Shown: positions 43,505-53,220 of the stretch, one piece after another
Numbering within the stretch: position 1 is the stretch's first letter
Layout: every line of letters begins with the position of its first letter
Assembly (NCBI GenBank): GCA_932294295.1
Contig: OW028584.1
Location: 29,993,231 to 30,057,230 of the forward strand
Length of the DNA stretch: 64,000 nucleotides
DNA from: Alitta virens
Lineage: Eukaryota; Annelida; Polychaeta; Phyllodocida; Nereididae
Direction: 5' to 3'
The notes under the pieces: generated by a model
Seen by the model: the letters and a program-made list of their open reading frames with translations, nothing else
Told to the model about the DNA's origin: nothing
Database searches by the model: none
Position numbers and translations under genes: made by a program

Positions 43505-45205
43505 ATGAAATGTGGGTGGGTTGAAGAAACTGTTTTGAGATTTGAAGAAATCAATAATGCTCCTGCTGTGGTCATAAGACACTGACGCAGGGTTGACCTA
43601 TTTTTAACGGTTGAATGATTCCGTCGTCCTGCACAAAAATGCATCACGCTCTACTGAGACGCTGTTATTTTGTGCAGGAACGACAGACACACAATTTGGG
43701 TTACATTTTTAATATATTAAATGGTTATGGAATTGTGGATTTATACAGCAAAATAAATAGAAGATTATACAATAACTAGAACATGTGAAAAGTGACAGAA
43801 ATAAGTTAAAGTAATATATAGATATGTACGCTGTTTTGTGCAGGAACGCAGACACTGAAGCTCTTAAATAGTGACGGACATAAGTTGAATATATTGTTAA
43901 ATAGTGATAGTATATTTTTTTTGTAAAATCGACAAGGGACATTGCTTCTTATTTTTGAGTCCCATGTAGACAGACCCCTTATGAAACCATTTGCGATGCA
44001 GCTATGAAAAAATATTGCGATGCACCAATGTATGGAGGCATTTGCAATGCAGCAATGAATAATGATTGCCAAAGAAGCAATGAGAATAATAATACAGCAA
44101 CAAATTAAAGTTGCGATGCAGCGATGCAGAAAAGCGTGCGAGCAATTGCGATGCAGCAATGTACGGAAGGAGTCTACAGGGTAATATTAGACAAAATCGA
44201 GATTCTCTTTCTTAATAAGTGACAAAACAACACTGAAGCTCTTAAATAGTGACGGACATAAGTTGAATATATTGTTAAATAGTGATAGTATATTTTTTTT
44301 GTAAAATCGACAAGGGACATTGCTTCCTATTTTTGAGTCCCATATGAAACCATTTCCGATGCAGCTATGAAAAAAAGATTGCGATGCACCAATGTATGGA
44401 GGCATTTGCAATGCAGCAATGAATAATGATTGCCAAAGAAGCAATGAGAATAATAATGAGTAGTTATATTGCATAATTCATAATAGAGAATGAGACAGAA
44501 CATGAAGTGAAAATCATAGGTGGGTGGGTGGGTGATTAGGGCTTTACGTCCTGTATTTCTGCACCAGTTGGGCTAATTAGGACAGGCAGAGACCATGGCA
44601 ATGAGACGAAGGATGAAACAGCCATCCAACTTATGAAAATCATAGGTAGAAAAAATGTAAAATACAGCAAACAGATTGGCAATGAGTTGAACTAATATTT
44701 CCAACAACAACAAAAATAATGTAGGTTGATAAAATGTAACAAATATGTCAAAGAAATATAAGAAATGAGTTACGATTTGACATGGGTTTACATTTTAGAA
44801 TGTACCTTAAGCACAGATAAGAATAGTGTAAAACAGATGATACAAAAATTTGGCTGAGAATATACGCTTCTTTTGATAGGTTGGCCATTGCAGTAGGATA
44901 TTTGTAGGCTGTGAAAACGGCGATTGTTTACTTTGTATTTTTACCGCAAATTGAAGCAACTGTGGATGCAATAGGCACAAATAATAATGTAAATATGTGG
45001 ATAGTAACCTGTGACACATACGGCTATAATCCAGGACGTACAAACGGTAATAATTGAAGAAACTCTGTTTTGAGATTTGAAGAAATCAAAGATGCTGCTG
45101 CTGTGGTCATAAGACACTGACGCCGGGTTGACCTATTTTTAACGGTTGAATGATTCTGTCGTCCCGCACAAAAATGTGTCACGCTCTACTGAGACGCTGA
45201 TAGTC
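43505..45205. repeat. Nested direct repeats
   Basis: A block of about 150 bp (TGTTTTGAGATTTGAAGAAA to CTACTGAGACGCTG) occurs at 43527-43664 and again at 45067-45199. Between them a second block of about 200 bp (CACTGAAGCTCTTAAATAGT to GAATAATGATTGCCAAAGAA) occurs at 43852-44075 and 44229-44440, with close identity. The order suggests a duplicated unknown element. GCGATGCAGCAATG motifs recur between. No coding role is apparent. Confidence 0.7.
44521..44633 (-). mobile_element. SINE family A, 5'-truncated, 13-bp TSD
   Basis: TGAAAATCATAGG flanks it at 44508-44520 and 44634-44646. It ends at CCATCCAACTTA and lacks the tRNA-like head. The tail is (TGGG)n. Confidence 0.9.
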
Positions 45206-45269
45206 TTTAACATTATGATAAATATTTTCATCAAATTTCAATTCACAGCTTCTTTCCTTCTCTTTCAGC

Positions 45270-45363
45270 ATTCGACCCATCAAGGAAGATCAACGTCGCT
45301 GTTCGACACCAATTCCCATTATGCCTAGCTTATGCCTTGACAATACACAAGGCACAAGGAGTG
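45270..45363 (+). pseudogene. PIF1-like helicase exon with final motif, broken by LINE insertion
   Basis: The acceptor TTCTCTTTCAG precedes CATTCGACCC. Phase matches the exon ending at 41512. The frame reads RHQFPLCLAYALTIHKAQG, the last conserved PIF1 helicase motif. At GGCACAAGGAGTG a LINE unit is inserted (45364-47448). Beyond it only a few codons continue before a stop, so the gene end is disrupted or was already pseudogenic. Confidence 0.75.
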
Positions 45364-45830
45364 TGTGTGTGTGAGTTATTGTTTAACGCCTCATCAGCAC
45401 CTGAGTGGGCTATGTAGAGGCTCTCTAGGTTAAGATTAACTATATTTGGTAGTAGAAACCAGAAGCATATAAAAAATCAATAATTGTCTGGGTTGGGTAT
45501 CTGGTAAAGAGATGTTGTAAGGTATTAGCTTGAAACAAAGGTCTTCTAAAGCGTTGTAAGTGGCTGCAATCTAATAAAATATGTTTGATTGTTAGGGGGC
45601 ACCGACAACTCTGGCATACCGGTGCCGGTTCATTGACTAAAAGGTGTAAATGTGTAAGTCTTGAATGTCCTATGAGGCATCTGTGATATATTCCTTGATC
45701 TTTGCGAGTATTGAACCTACTAGGTATTTTATTTTGAATGCAAGGTAAGATTGAATGCAACTTGTTGTTATTACATTCATTCCATTGTCTTTGCCAGCAA
45801 GACATGATAAAAGATTTTATAGTCATTTTA

Positions 45831-46440
45831 ATTGAAGGAGAGGAGGATGATATGAAGGGCCACCCAGAGATGGGATACGTCCAGGGTGGACAGGTAAAAA
45901 TTAATTACTACAGCGAATGAGAATATGCTCCCACCACATCTTTCATCATCTCCATGTCATTATTATGTTTAGCCATTGCAGGAGTAAGTATATGGTTTTT
46001 TGTTAAATATGAGTGGGCCAGGGAGTATGCAGTAAAAATAATTTGCTGTAAGAAAACTCCGAAGCAGCCCAGTCCAGCAATCCGCTATACAAAGGCTAGG
46101 ACAGATGCTGGGTTTAAATTGCCTGTCGGGCCCTCCGCTTCATTGGAGGAACCCACTGAGTCCTGAGGATCCCAGGGAAACTCACCTAATTAAATTGTGT
46201 CCAATTGCTTTAGTTATGTGCTCCACAATTGTTTGAATAATGTTATGTTTTTCATTTTTGTATGTTTAGTTGCAGGAGCACATGGGTGACCTGGACCTAT
46301 GTTTGGTTTTGGCAACCCAGATACCATGTCCTAGGATCCTAGTTGTAGTGTTCTTGGCACAGTACAGTGCCAATGATGAATAAGTAGGTCGTAAGATGTT
46401 AAAGGTATTCTAACACCAGCCAAGGAGTGCACCACTCCAG
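45831..46440 (+). other. 610-bp segment between the two LINE ends, with a small TM-containing ORF
   Basis: A plus-strand frame at 45954-46166 encodes about 70 residues: a hydrophobic segment (LLCLAIAGVSIWFFV) followed by a basic and cysteine-containing tail (KIICCKKTPKQ). That layout resembles the end of a single-pass membrane protein, for example the tail of a retroelement envelope-like protein, but nothing else supports this. Its origin elsewhere in the genome would fit the transduction model. Confidence 0.35.
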
Positions 46441-46445
46441 AATGT

Positions 46446-47448
46446 CACTGTGTGTGTGTGTGTGTGAGTTATTGTTTAACGCCTCATCAGCACCTGAGTG
46501 GGCTATGTAGAGGCTCTCTAGGTTAAGATTGATTAACTATATTTGGTAGTAGAAACCAGAAGCATATAAAAAATCAATAATTGTCTGGGTTGGATATCTG
46601 GTAAAGAGATGTTGTAAGGTATTAGCTTGAAACAAAGGTCTTCTAAAGCGTTGTAAGTGGCTGCAATCTAATAAAATATGTTTGATTGTTAGGGGGCACC
46701 GACAACTCTGGCATACCGGTGCCGGTTCATTGACTAAAAGGTGTAAATGTGTAAGTCTTGAATGTCCTATGAGGCATCTGTGTTATATTCCTTGATCTTT
46801 GCGAGTATTGAACCTACTAGGTATTTTATTTTGAATGCAAGGTAAGATTGAATGCAACTTGTTGTTATTACATTCATTCCATTGTCTTTGCCAGCAAGAC
46901 ATGATAAAAGATTTTATAGTCATTTTAAAATCAGTGTATGGAATGGTAAAATCAGTTATCTCTTTTGTAAGAGCCCTTTTTGCAGCCAGGTCTGCTTTTT
47001 CATTCCCTTCAATGCCAGCGTGTCCAGGAATCCAGCAGAATACTATGTCTTTGTATTCGTGAAGATAGAAATACTTAATAAGAACATCTAAGATCCCAGG
47101 GTTATCAAGTTGTTTATTTTGGATTGCTTGAAGAGCAGATTTGGAATCAGAAAAGATAACATAACGATCTGATTCTGAGTCCTCGATGTTCTTTAAGGCA
47201 AGGTAAATAGCTGTTAATTCTGCAGTGTATATTGAGCAGTGGTCTGGAAGACGACATTCAGCTATAACGGTTTTATAAGAAGTGACTGCACAGCCTACTC
47301 GTCTTTCCATTTTTGAGCCATCTGTGTATAGAAATTTGTACGAATCATATTTAAACCTTATACTATAAAATAGGTTTTGATAGTCTACCGGATTGGTTTC
47401 GCTTTTCTTAAGCTCTGCCAAATCTAGTATAACTTTCGGGACTGGGAA
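46446..47448 (-). pseudogene. LINE ORF2 C-terminus: RNase H and zinc-knuckle region
   Basis: RNase H residues are all visible: YTDGSKM (Asp), YTAELTAIY (Glu), IFSDSKSAL (Asp) and GNEKADLAAKRAL (Asp). The downstream segment ends at KDQGI with a nonsense codon at about 46783; the sister copy at 45440-45830 has an open codon there and continues to HRCLIGHSRL, CQSCRCPLTIKHILLDC. RNase H after the reverse transcriptase points to an I/Nimb-like LINE group. The reverse transcriptase itself is absent (5' truncation). Confidence 0.85.
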
Positions 47449-47478
47449 GGCACAAGGAGTGCTGCAGGACTTCACCTA

Positions 47479-48915
47479 ATGAACTTCATGACTTCATCCA
47501 TATTAAAACCTCATTCATATGACCTTGCTATATACACTAATCACAAATCTCTTCCTATTTCCAATAATTACAAATGCTGTAGACAATCAACTGATCACTC
47601 TGAAATAATGCAAGACTTAGAAAATTTGATCAACCAAATGGATCTGACAGATATTGTTGACGATCTAAAATCAGCAGCAAATGAAGAGCTAGCCAATTCA
47701 CCATCATTTGATATCTTTTGTGATCACAACAAATTCTCGATTTTGCAATTACCATCAACATTCTCTCCCATGGAAGTCCTTCAATCGTCCAAGTTTACTG
47801 AAATTCAATATGATTCGCACAGACAACACAATGCTTCAAATAATCAAATGATCCAATCAGAACATCTGCCTCATGTCACACAACTCATCTACAGCTACCT
47901 TTATCACATGCATGTCAAAATGATCATGTGTATGTATGTATGTATGTGATTAGGGTTTTACGTCCTGTATTTCTGCACCAGTTGGGCTAATTAGGACAGG
48001 CAGAGACCGTGGCAATGAGACGAAGGATGAAACAGCCATCCAACTTAGGCTCGACCAGGAATCGAAGTCAAAATGATCAAGAAATTTCCTTCTGGATCTG
48101 ACGTCTATAATGACAAAGTAGTTGAACTGATTAACTCTTCATCCTTTCATCATGCCGGTAATTTGTTTTTTGGAAATAATTTCAATGAAATTGATCAGTA
48201 CAACATTTGGAATTATGTCATGGAAATTAGCGCAGAAGTCAAAACTCAAAGAATGAAAGAAATTGAACAATCAAATGAACCTAATCAACGATTGAATGAA
48301 AGCCGTCTCCAAGACCCATCACAAAGAGCCAAAATTTGCTACATTGGAGGCTATGTTGTTGCCAGCATCAAATCAAAGTACTGTAATTCACTAAAGAACA
48401 CATAACATCTCAACACCATAGACAAAATCAAATCCTGGGAAAAGAATGAATTAATTGTACATCTGCTATCACAAATGACAAGAAATCAAATTTCCCTAAG
48501 TCAAGAAACCTCAGATCTACCGAGTCTACAAGAAACAATAATCAAACAGCTACCAGGCAGACACCTTACTCATGTGACAGATGACGTCTCCCAGTTCTTT
48601 GAAAAACTTTTAACTGATATCACCAAACAAATGAACTATGACATTCTTAATCTGTACGGTACTCAAGCTCCACAAAAAAATTTTCGTAAAATTATTGACA
48701 ACTCCGATATTCAAGAACATTTCAACCTTGTACTGCGATCAGATGATGACAACATATCTTCAGTTTTGTTTAAAGAAGTGGTCAATAAGCTTTGCAACAC
48801 ACTCACTCGACAATGGGTAAGGAACATCTCAGACCACGACTTAAAAGTTTCGAAGAAGAGGGCACAACTGAATGAGTTGCCAGTTGCACTTGACCATTTG
48901 GTCAAAAATGTTTGA
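47479..48915 (+). pseudogene. Unknown ORF of about 430 aa, split by a SINE and one stop
   Basis: Three frames (47479-47949, 48073-48405, 48475-48915) are in phase once SINE 47927-48066 and one TSD copy are discounted. A single TAA at 48403-48405 separates the last two. The middle part holds RAKICYIGGYVVASIKSKY, a pattern I associate with transposon-encoded proteins of invertebrates, though I cannot name the family. The composition is acidic and polar with helical stretches. It follows the PIF1-like exons on the same strand and may belong to the same element. Confidence 0.6.
47927..48066 (-). mobile_element. SINE family A, 5'-truncated, inside the unknown ORF
   Basis: GTCAAAATGATCA flanks it at 47914-47926 and 48067-48079. 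The copy has a (TGTA)n tail and stops within the tRNA-like head at GGAATCGAA. The ORF frame is identical on both sides. Confidence 0.95.
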
Positions 48916-49264
48916 ACACCAGTGGGACGGTCTTCTCTGCACATGTCGCAAACATCCATCATACTATGATTTTATCTGTATCCCCCGAGGCCTCCCCCTG
49001 GCTGCTTTAATTATACTGGTGTTATGCCATTTGTTCATGATCTTATTGTGCTAGCCAAGACAAAATAATGTATAAAGATGTTTCGCAAAATAAAACAGAT
49101 AATAAATCTACTAAACCAAGATGAGTTGAAGCATGTCCATTTTGAAGACAATGGTTATGATAATGAGGGATCACGTAAAAATGCCACCAAGACGTTTAAT
49201 AAGTTAAAAACGTCACCTAGTCACCTAGACATCTGAAAACTATTCGGGTCTCTGACTCTTCAAG

Positions 49265-49800
49265 ATGACTGCAGTTCCAGCTCGAGTGCGGACTCTAAAG
49301 ATGATTTCCGCCACACCCACGGTAGGTCCTGTGGCTGAAGAATGGCTGAAGGAAGAAGAGTCCCCCCCCCCCCAAACCACAAATGCAGACCTTTCGTGGT
49401 TGCGTTAAAGAATGGGAGAATTTCCTGTTTTATATTGACAATGCTTGCAGGCAATATGAGTGGGATGAGTCAAGGAGATTGGCCCACCTCAAAGAATGTC
49501 TGCTAGGCAGAGCCATTGAGTTTGTGAAAAGCCATTAAGTTTGTGAAAAGCCTGCTCAAAGCCTTGTAGAACTGATTCAGGGTTGATGAGCAGCCTCATA
49601 TTCTACGTGTGTGTGTGATTAGGGCTTTACGTCCTGTATTTCTGCACCAGTTGGGCTAATTAGGGCATATTCCAAGTAAGAGTCGGTTCGACACTCACCA
49701 AGAAGCTACCAAAAGTTATGATGATTTTGCCGATAGAGTACAACGGCGGAGTCCAGGGGATTGCTCAAGACAATTCAATCACCCAAGTTGACCTCCGCGC
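49265..49800 (+). pseudogene. Gag-like relic of an LTR retroelement
   Basis: Two out-of-frame pieces show the general gag/capsid pattern: a stretch at 49387-49540 with WENFLFYIDNAC, RRLAHLKECLLGRAIEFV, and one at 49684-49760 with FDTHQEATKSYDDFADRVQRR. A C-run slip near 49362, stops and a 62-bp SINE fragment break the frame. No protease or polymerase follows. It is a decayed fragment; the assignment rests on pattern only. Confidence 0.45.
49604..49665 (-). mobile_element. 62-bp SINE-A tail insertion
   Basis: CATATTC at 49597-49603 and 49666-49672 flanks it. Only the 3' end of the family is present: a (GT)n tail, then GATTAGGGCTTTACGTCC through GGGCTAATTAGG. Confidence 0.8.
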
Positions 49801-49864
49801 TGGCAGAAGGATTACATCATATTAACATAGCCATAGACAACTTCAACCGCCATACCTTGAAGCT

Positions 49865-50860
49865 TTGCATGATAGCCCTAGTGTTTTGTTGGTTTCGTTG
49901 ATTGTTATGCTTTATTTGACTGCTTGCCTTTCTGCTTTGCTTTATCATAGATATCAAGGAGAAATGCATGCTGGACTTTGTCAGCCTAACAAGATGACAT
50001 ACCGCAAAAGGCTGACCTGGAAACGCCACCCATCTCTGCCAAAACATGTGGTTACGATGCATCCGAAAAAAGGCGACAAATACAGTAGGTAGGTAGGTAG
50101 TGTTATTGTTTAACGCCTCATCAGCACCTGAGTGGGCTATGTAGAGCCTCTCTAGGGTAAGAATGATCATCCATAGTTGGTAGTAGAACCAGAAGCATGC
50201 AAAAAATCAATAAGTGTCTGTGTTGGATAGCTTGAGCAGCTTGTGCAATGCGCACTGTCCTGTTTTAGCCACTGGGGATAGAGGACTTCACCCCAAGTGT
50301 TTCCACCCTCGCCGCGTGAAGGCCCAGGACCTTCGAGGGCGCGACAAATACAGAAGGTGGTGCCAACTTGGAATTGCCCCCCACTATGAAGATGATGCCG
50401 ACTTCGAAACAAATTCCAGCCTTCTGTTTGCGTCACCAGAGGTATTAGTAAGCTCAACTTGATGGAAGTTTCTAACACAGCCATTGGCAAAACGAGTATG
50501 TTGCATTGTACTTGATGAAGCACATTGCCTATCTACACGGAACCTTTGTAACTCTACTATAGACTCCCTATATGAGACTTGTGTTATGGATTTTTCATTA
50601 TTTCACATTTGCAGTTTTTAATAATTAATACTTTAGAATGTTGGCCGCCTTAGGGCACTGTTTCCCAGGGTTCCCCAATTTTAGCTCTGATGGCAACAAT
50701 CACAAGGAAATTGCTTCAAGAAACGTGCGGGTTACTTCGCATGGACATGGAAGAATTCCATGTCATAAGCAAACTACCAGATAGGTACAAGCTTGGGTTA
50801 TCACTATATCATAATCTCATATTACACATGAAAAAGACATATACGAGCAAAACATGTGTG
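49865..50860 (+). pseudogene. RecQ-like helicase relic
   Basis: After the SINE the frame reads WCQLGIAPHYEDDAD, LLFASPEVLVSS, a TGA stop, then FLTQPLAKRVCCIVLDEAHC. SPE-x-L and the DEAHC box are RecQ signatures. A following stretch after an acceptor at 50684 reads ALMATITRKLLQETCGLL, matching the ALTATAT motif, then HVISKLPDRY. The piece at 49865-50092 upstream is open, has a hydrophobic segment, and may or may not belong. The relic lacks Walker A and the C-terminal helicase half. Confidence 0.6.
50086..50340 (-). mobile_element. SINE family B, full-length, with 13-bp TSD
   Basis: GCGACAAATACAG flanks it at 50073-50085 and 50341-50353. A (TAGG)n tail lies at the left and CCTTCGAGGGC at the right. 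It interrupts the start of the RecQ-like relic and the open frame upstream; the frame is continuous when it is removed. Confidence 0.95.
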
Positions 50861-51284
50861 TGTGTTATTGTTTAACGCCTCATCAGCACCTGATTGGGCT
50901 ATGTAGAGGCTCTCTAGGTTAAAATTTATTATCTATATTTGATAGTAGAAACATGTAAAAATTCAATAATTTTATGAGTTGGATATCTTGAAAAGAGATG
51001 TTGTAAGGTATTAGCTTGAAAGAAAGGTCTTCTTACACGTTGTAAGTGGATGCATTCTAAAGTGTGTGTGTGTTATTGTTTAACGCCTCATCAGCACCTG
51101 AGTGGGCTATGTAGAGGCTGGATGCATTCTAATAAAATATGTTTGATTGTAAGGGGGCACTGACAACTCTGGCATACTGGTGCCGCTTCATTGACTAGAA
51201 GATGCGAATGCGTAAGTCTTGAATGTCCTATAAGGCATCTGTGATATATTCCTTGATCTTTGCGAGTATTGAACCTGCTTGCTA
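50858..51284 (-). mobile_element. 5'-truncated LINE with 18-bp TSD
   Basis: TATACGAGCAAAACATGT at 50840-50857 and its two-mismatch partner at 51285-51302 flank it. The ORF end (SRFNTRKDQGIYHRCLIGHS and the CQSC...HILLEC zinc-knuckle) is visible on the minus strand. It inserted into the RecQ-like relic. Confidence 0.9.
51061..51118 (-). mobile_element. 58-bp LINE/SINE-B tail insertion inside the LINE
   Basis: TGGATGCATTCTAA is duplicated at 51047-51060 and 51119-51132. The insert is only the (GT)n end plus TTATTGTTTAACGCCTCATC to GTAGAGGC. It is the same extreme truncation as at 28231 and 52100. Confidence 0.9.
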
Positions 51285-51302
51285 TATACAAGCAAAATAT
51301 GT

Positions 51303-52085
51303 TAATATACCAAGATGGCCAATCACCAAAACAGCATTAGTTTCAGGACGGCCAAATGAGAAAACAGCCACATGCAAGGAAAGCCAATTTATATTTGCAG
51401 CTCTGAATTTTCTGAAAAATGACATTTATTCATAGAATATTTTAATTATGTGAATTTGAAGATTTCTTCAGTGTTTAGGACGAAATCAAATTATTGAAAT
51501 AAATTATGTAATTTTTTTAAATATTAACCCTTTATTACAATAAGATGACATGCTCAGCAAGAGCTATAGCTAGGCTTCATTCAAAGATCAAATGAAACCT
51601 GTACCAAAATAATTTTTTACAATGTTCTTATTGAAAATAGTGAAATAAATCATGAGCATTTACTTTAATTCAAGGAGCCTAGTTCTATGTAATATTAATG
51701 TAATCAACACTTGATTGGCTCTGAAACAAAAGAAAGGGACAAAATACCAGTATCTACGTAGACATATATTATATAGACATAGACAATTTACATGAATGAG
51801 CATTAGACATTAAAAAAGAAGCAAATTGTCAAAAGTGTTCTAGAAAATTTAATCTGCAAAATATACAGGGCTTTCAGCCTCATGGCAAACACGTTGGTTT
51901 AGCTGTTTAGGGGTTTGTGCTCAATTTTTAAATAACTTACCTGACACTTCGTTATATATATAATGAAGTGTCAGCTCAGCAAACAGTATGCCCTAAAGAA
52001 GCTCTATAGAGTATTGTTTACACAAGGTAAAACAGTTTTTGAACAATTAGAATTATATTTCTATGTATAAGATTTAAAAAAAGAG
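51303..52085. other. AT-rich DNA, nothing recognised
   Basis: No gene or known repeat. A near-palindromic TCGTTATATATATAATGA with flanking GACACT/AGTGTC lies at about 51943-51973. Confidence 0.3.
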
Positions 52086-52099
52086 AAATTTCCACTATT

Positions 52100-52147
52100 G
52101 AGTTATTGTTTAACGCCTCATCAGCACCTGAGTGGGCTATGTAGAGA
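52100..52147 (-). mobile_element. 48-bp LINE/SINE-B tail insertion with TSD
   Basis: AAATTTCCACTATT at 52086-52099 and 52148-52161 flanks the last 48 bp of the LINE/SINE-B tail (GAGTTATTGTTTAACGCC through GCTATGTAGAG). Confidence 0.9.
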
Positions 52148-52402
52148 AAATTTCCACTATTAAAGTAATTGGCTAATATATAATCTTACAATATTAAGCA
52201 TCCACCTTAACCAACCGTAACTTATATTTTTTGGTTTATTTAAAGATCCACTGAGCACACAACAGAATTGTTCACCTCGGAAATTGGCTTGGAGCCATAC
52301 ACAGACTTGGGCATTGAAAGAACAACAAGCAAGATGTACCACTCAAATAGCGATGTCTTACACCAACAAAGAATGATTCAGAGATTCAACAACACTTCGC
52401 AT

Positions 52403-52560
52403 AGTGGTGTGGTGGTGGATTAGGGCTTTACGTCCTGTATTTCTGCACCTGATGGGCTAATAAGGACAGGCAGAGACCATGGCAATGAGATGAAGGATGA
52501 AACAGCCCTCCAACTTAGGTTCGACCGGGAATCGAACCCGGGACCCAGCAATTGGAAGCT
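52403..52560 (-). mobile_element. SINE family A copy, head incomplete
   Basis: The tail is (GGT)n-like; the body is complete up to GGGACCCAGCAATTGGAAGC, then diverges before the A-box region. No clear TSD was found. Confidence 0.8.
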
Positions 52561-53119
52561 CTCACGGTATGGGCTTAGGGCCATGTTAGTATCTGATCAT
52601 ACTTAGGTTCATACAGTTAGTATTGCAGGGTAGCAACAGCAATTCAGAAAATAAAGTTGATAGTATTGTGGATGCATTTTAAAGGATGTGGGTGGGTGGG
52701 TGATTAGGGCTTTACGTCCTGTATTTCTGCACTAGTTGGGCTAATTAGGACAGGCAGAGACCATGGCAATGAGACGAAGGATGAAACAGCCATCCAACTT
52801 AAGCCCCTGTCACACGGGCCGGTTGTGCCGTAGTGAACCCGTAGTATTACGTAATAGTTGCGGAAATTGCTACCCGGCTCCAAGCCGGCGGCCCCAATAC
52901 GGCCACCCGTGGATACACGGCAAGCACCCGTGGGACGCTTGGCCAAGCCGCGAAACCCGGCCCCGGTAGCCGGTTGTGCCATGCTTGCATGGCACAACCG
53001 TAGAAATCTCACGGGTGTAAAAAAATAATAAAATACCCGTGGAAGCCGGCGGGTGACCCCTGGAAGCCGGCGGTTGGCCCGTAGAACCCGGCGAATTATT
53101 CGTCTCTAATTTCACCCCG

Positions 53120-53220
53120 GCGGCTTCTTGAGGGCTTCTACGGGTAACCCGGCGGCTTTCACGGGTAACCCGGCGGTTTTCACGGGTAACCCGGCGGCTT
53201 TCACGGGTAACCCGCCGGCA
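53120..53220. repeat. GC-rich tandem repeat in left foldback arm
   Basis: ACGGGTAACCCGGCGG(C/T)TTTC repeats about four times with a 21-bp period, in a locally GC-rich island inside AT-rich DNA. Related CCCGTAGAACCCGCCGAG repeats lie in the right arm at about 55740-55930. Confidence 0.85.

Larger units (their letters stand above)
45364..47448 (-). mobile_element. Composite LINE insertion with possible 3' transduction, 13-bp TSD
   Basis: GGCACAAGGAGTG occurs at 45351-45363 and 47449-47461 and flanks the whole unit. Read on the minus strand it consists of a 5'-truncated LINE (47448-46446) with its (CA)n end, then about 610 bp of unrelated sequence, then a second, near-identical LINE 3' end (45830-45364) with its own (CA)n end. 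A single duplication around everything suggests one insertion event of a read-through transcript. Nested insertion is the alternative. Confidence 0.65.
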
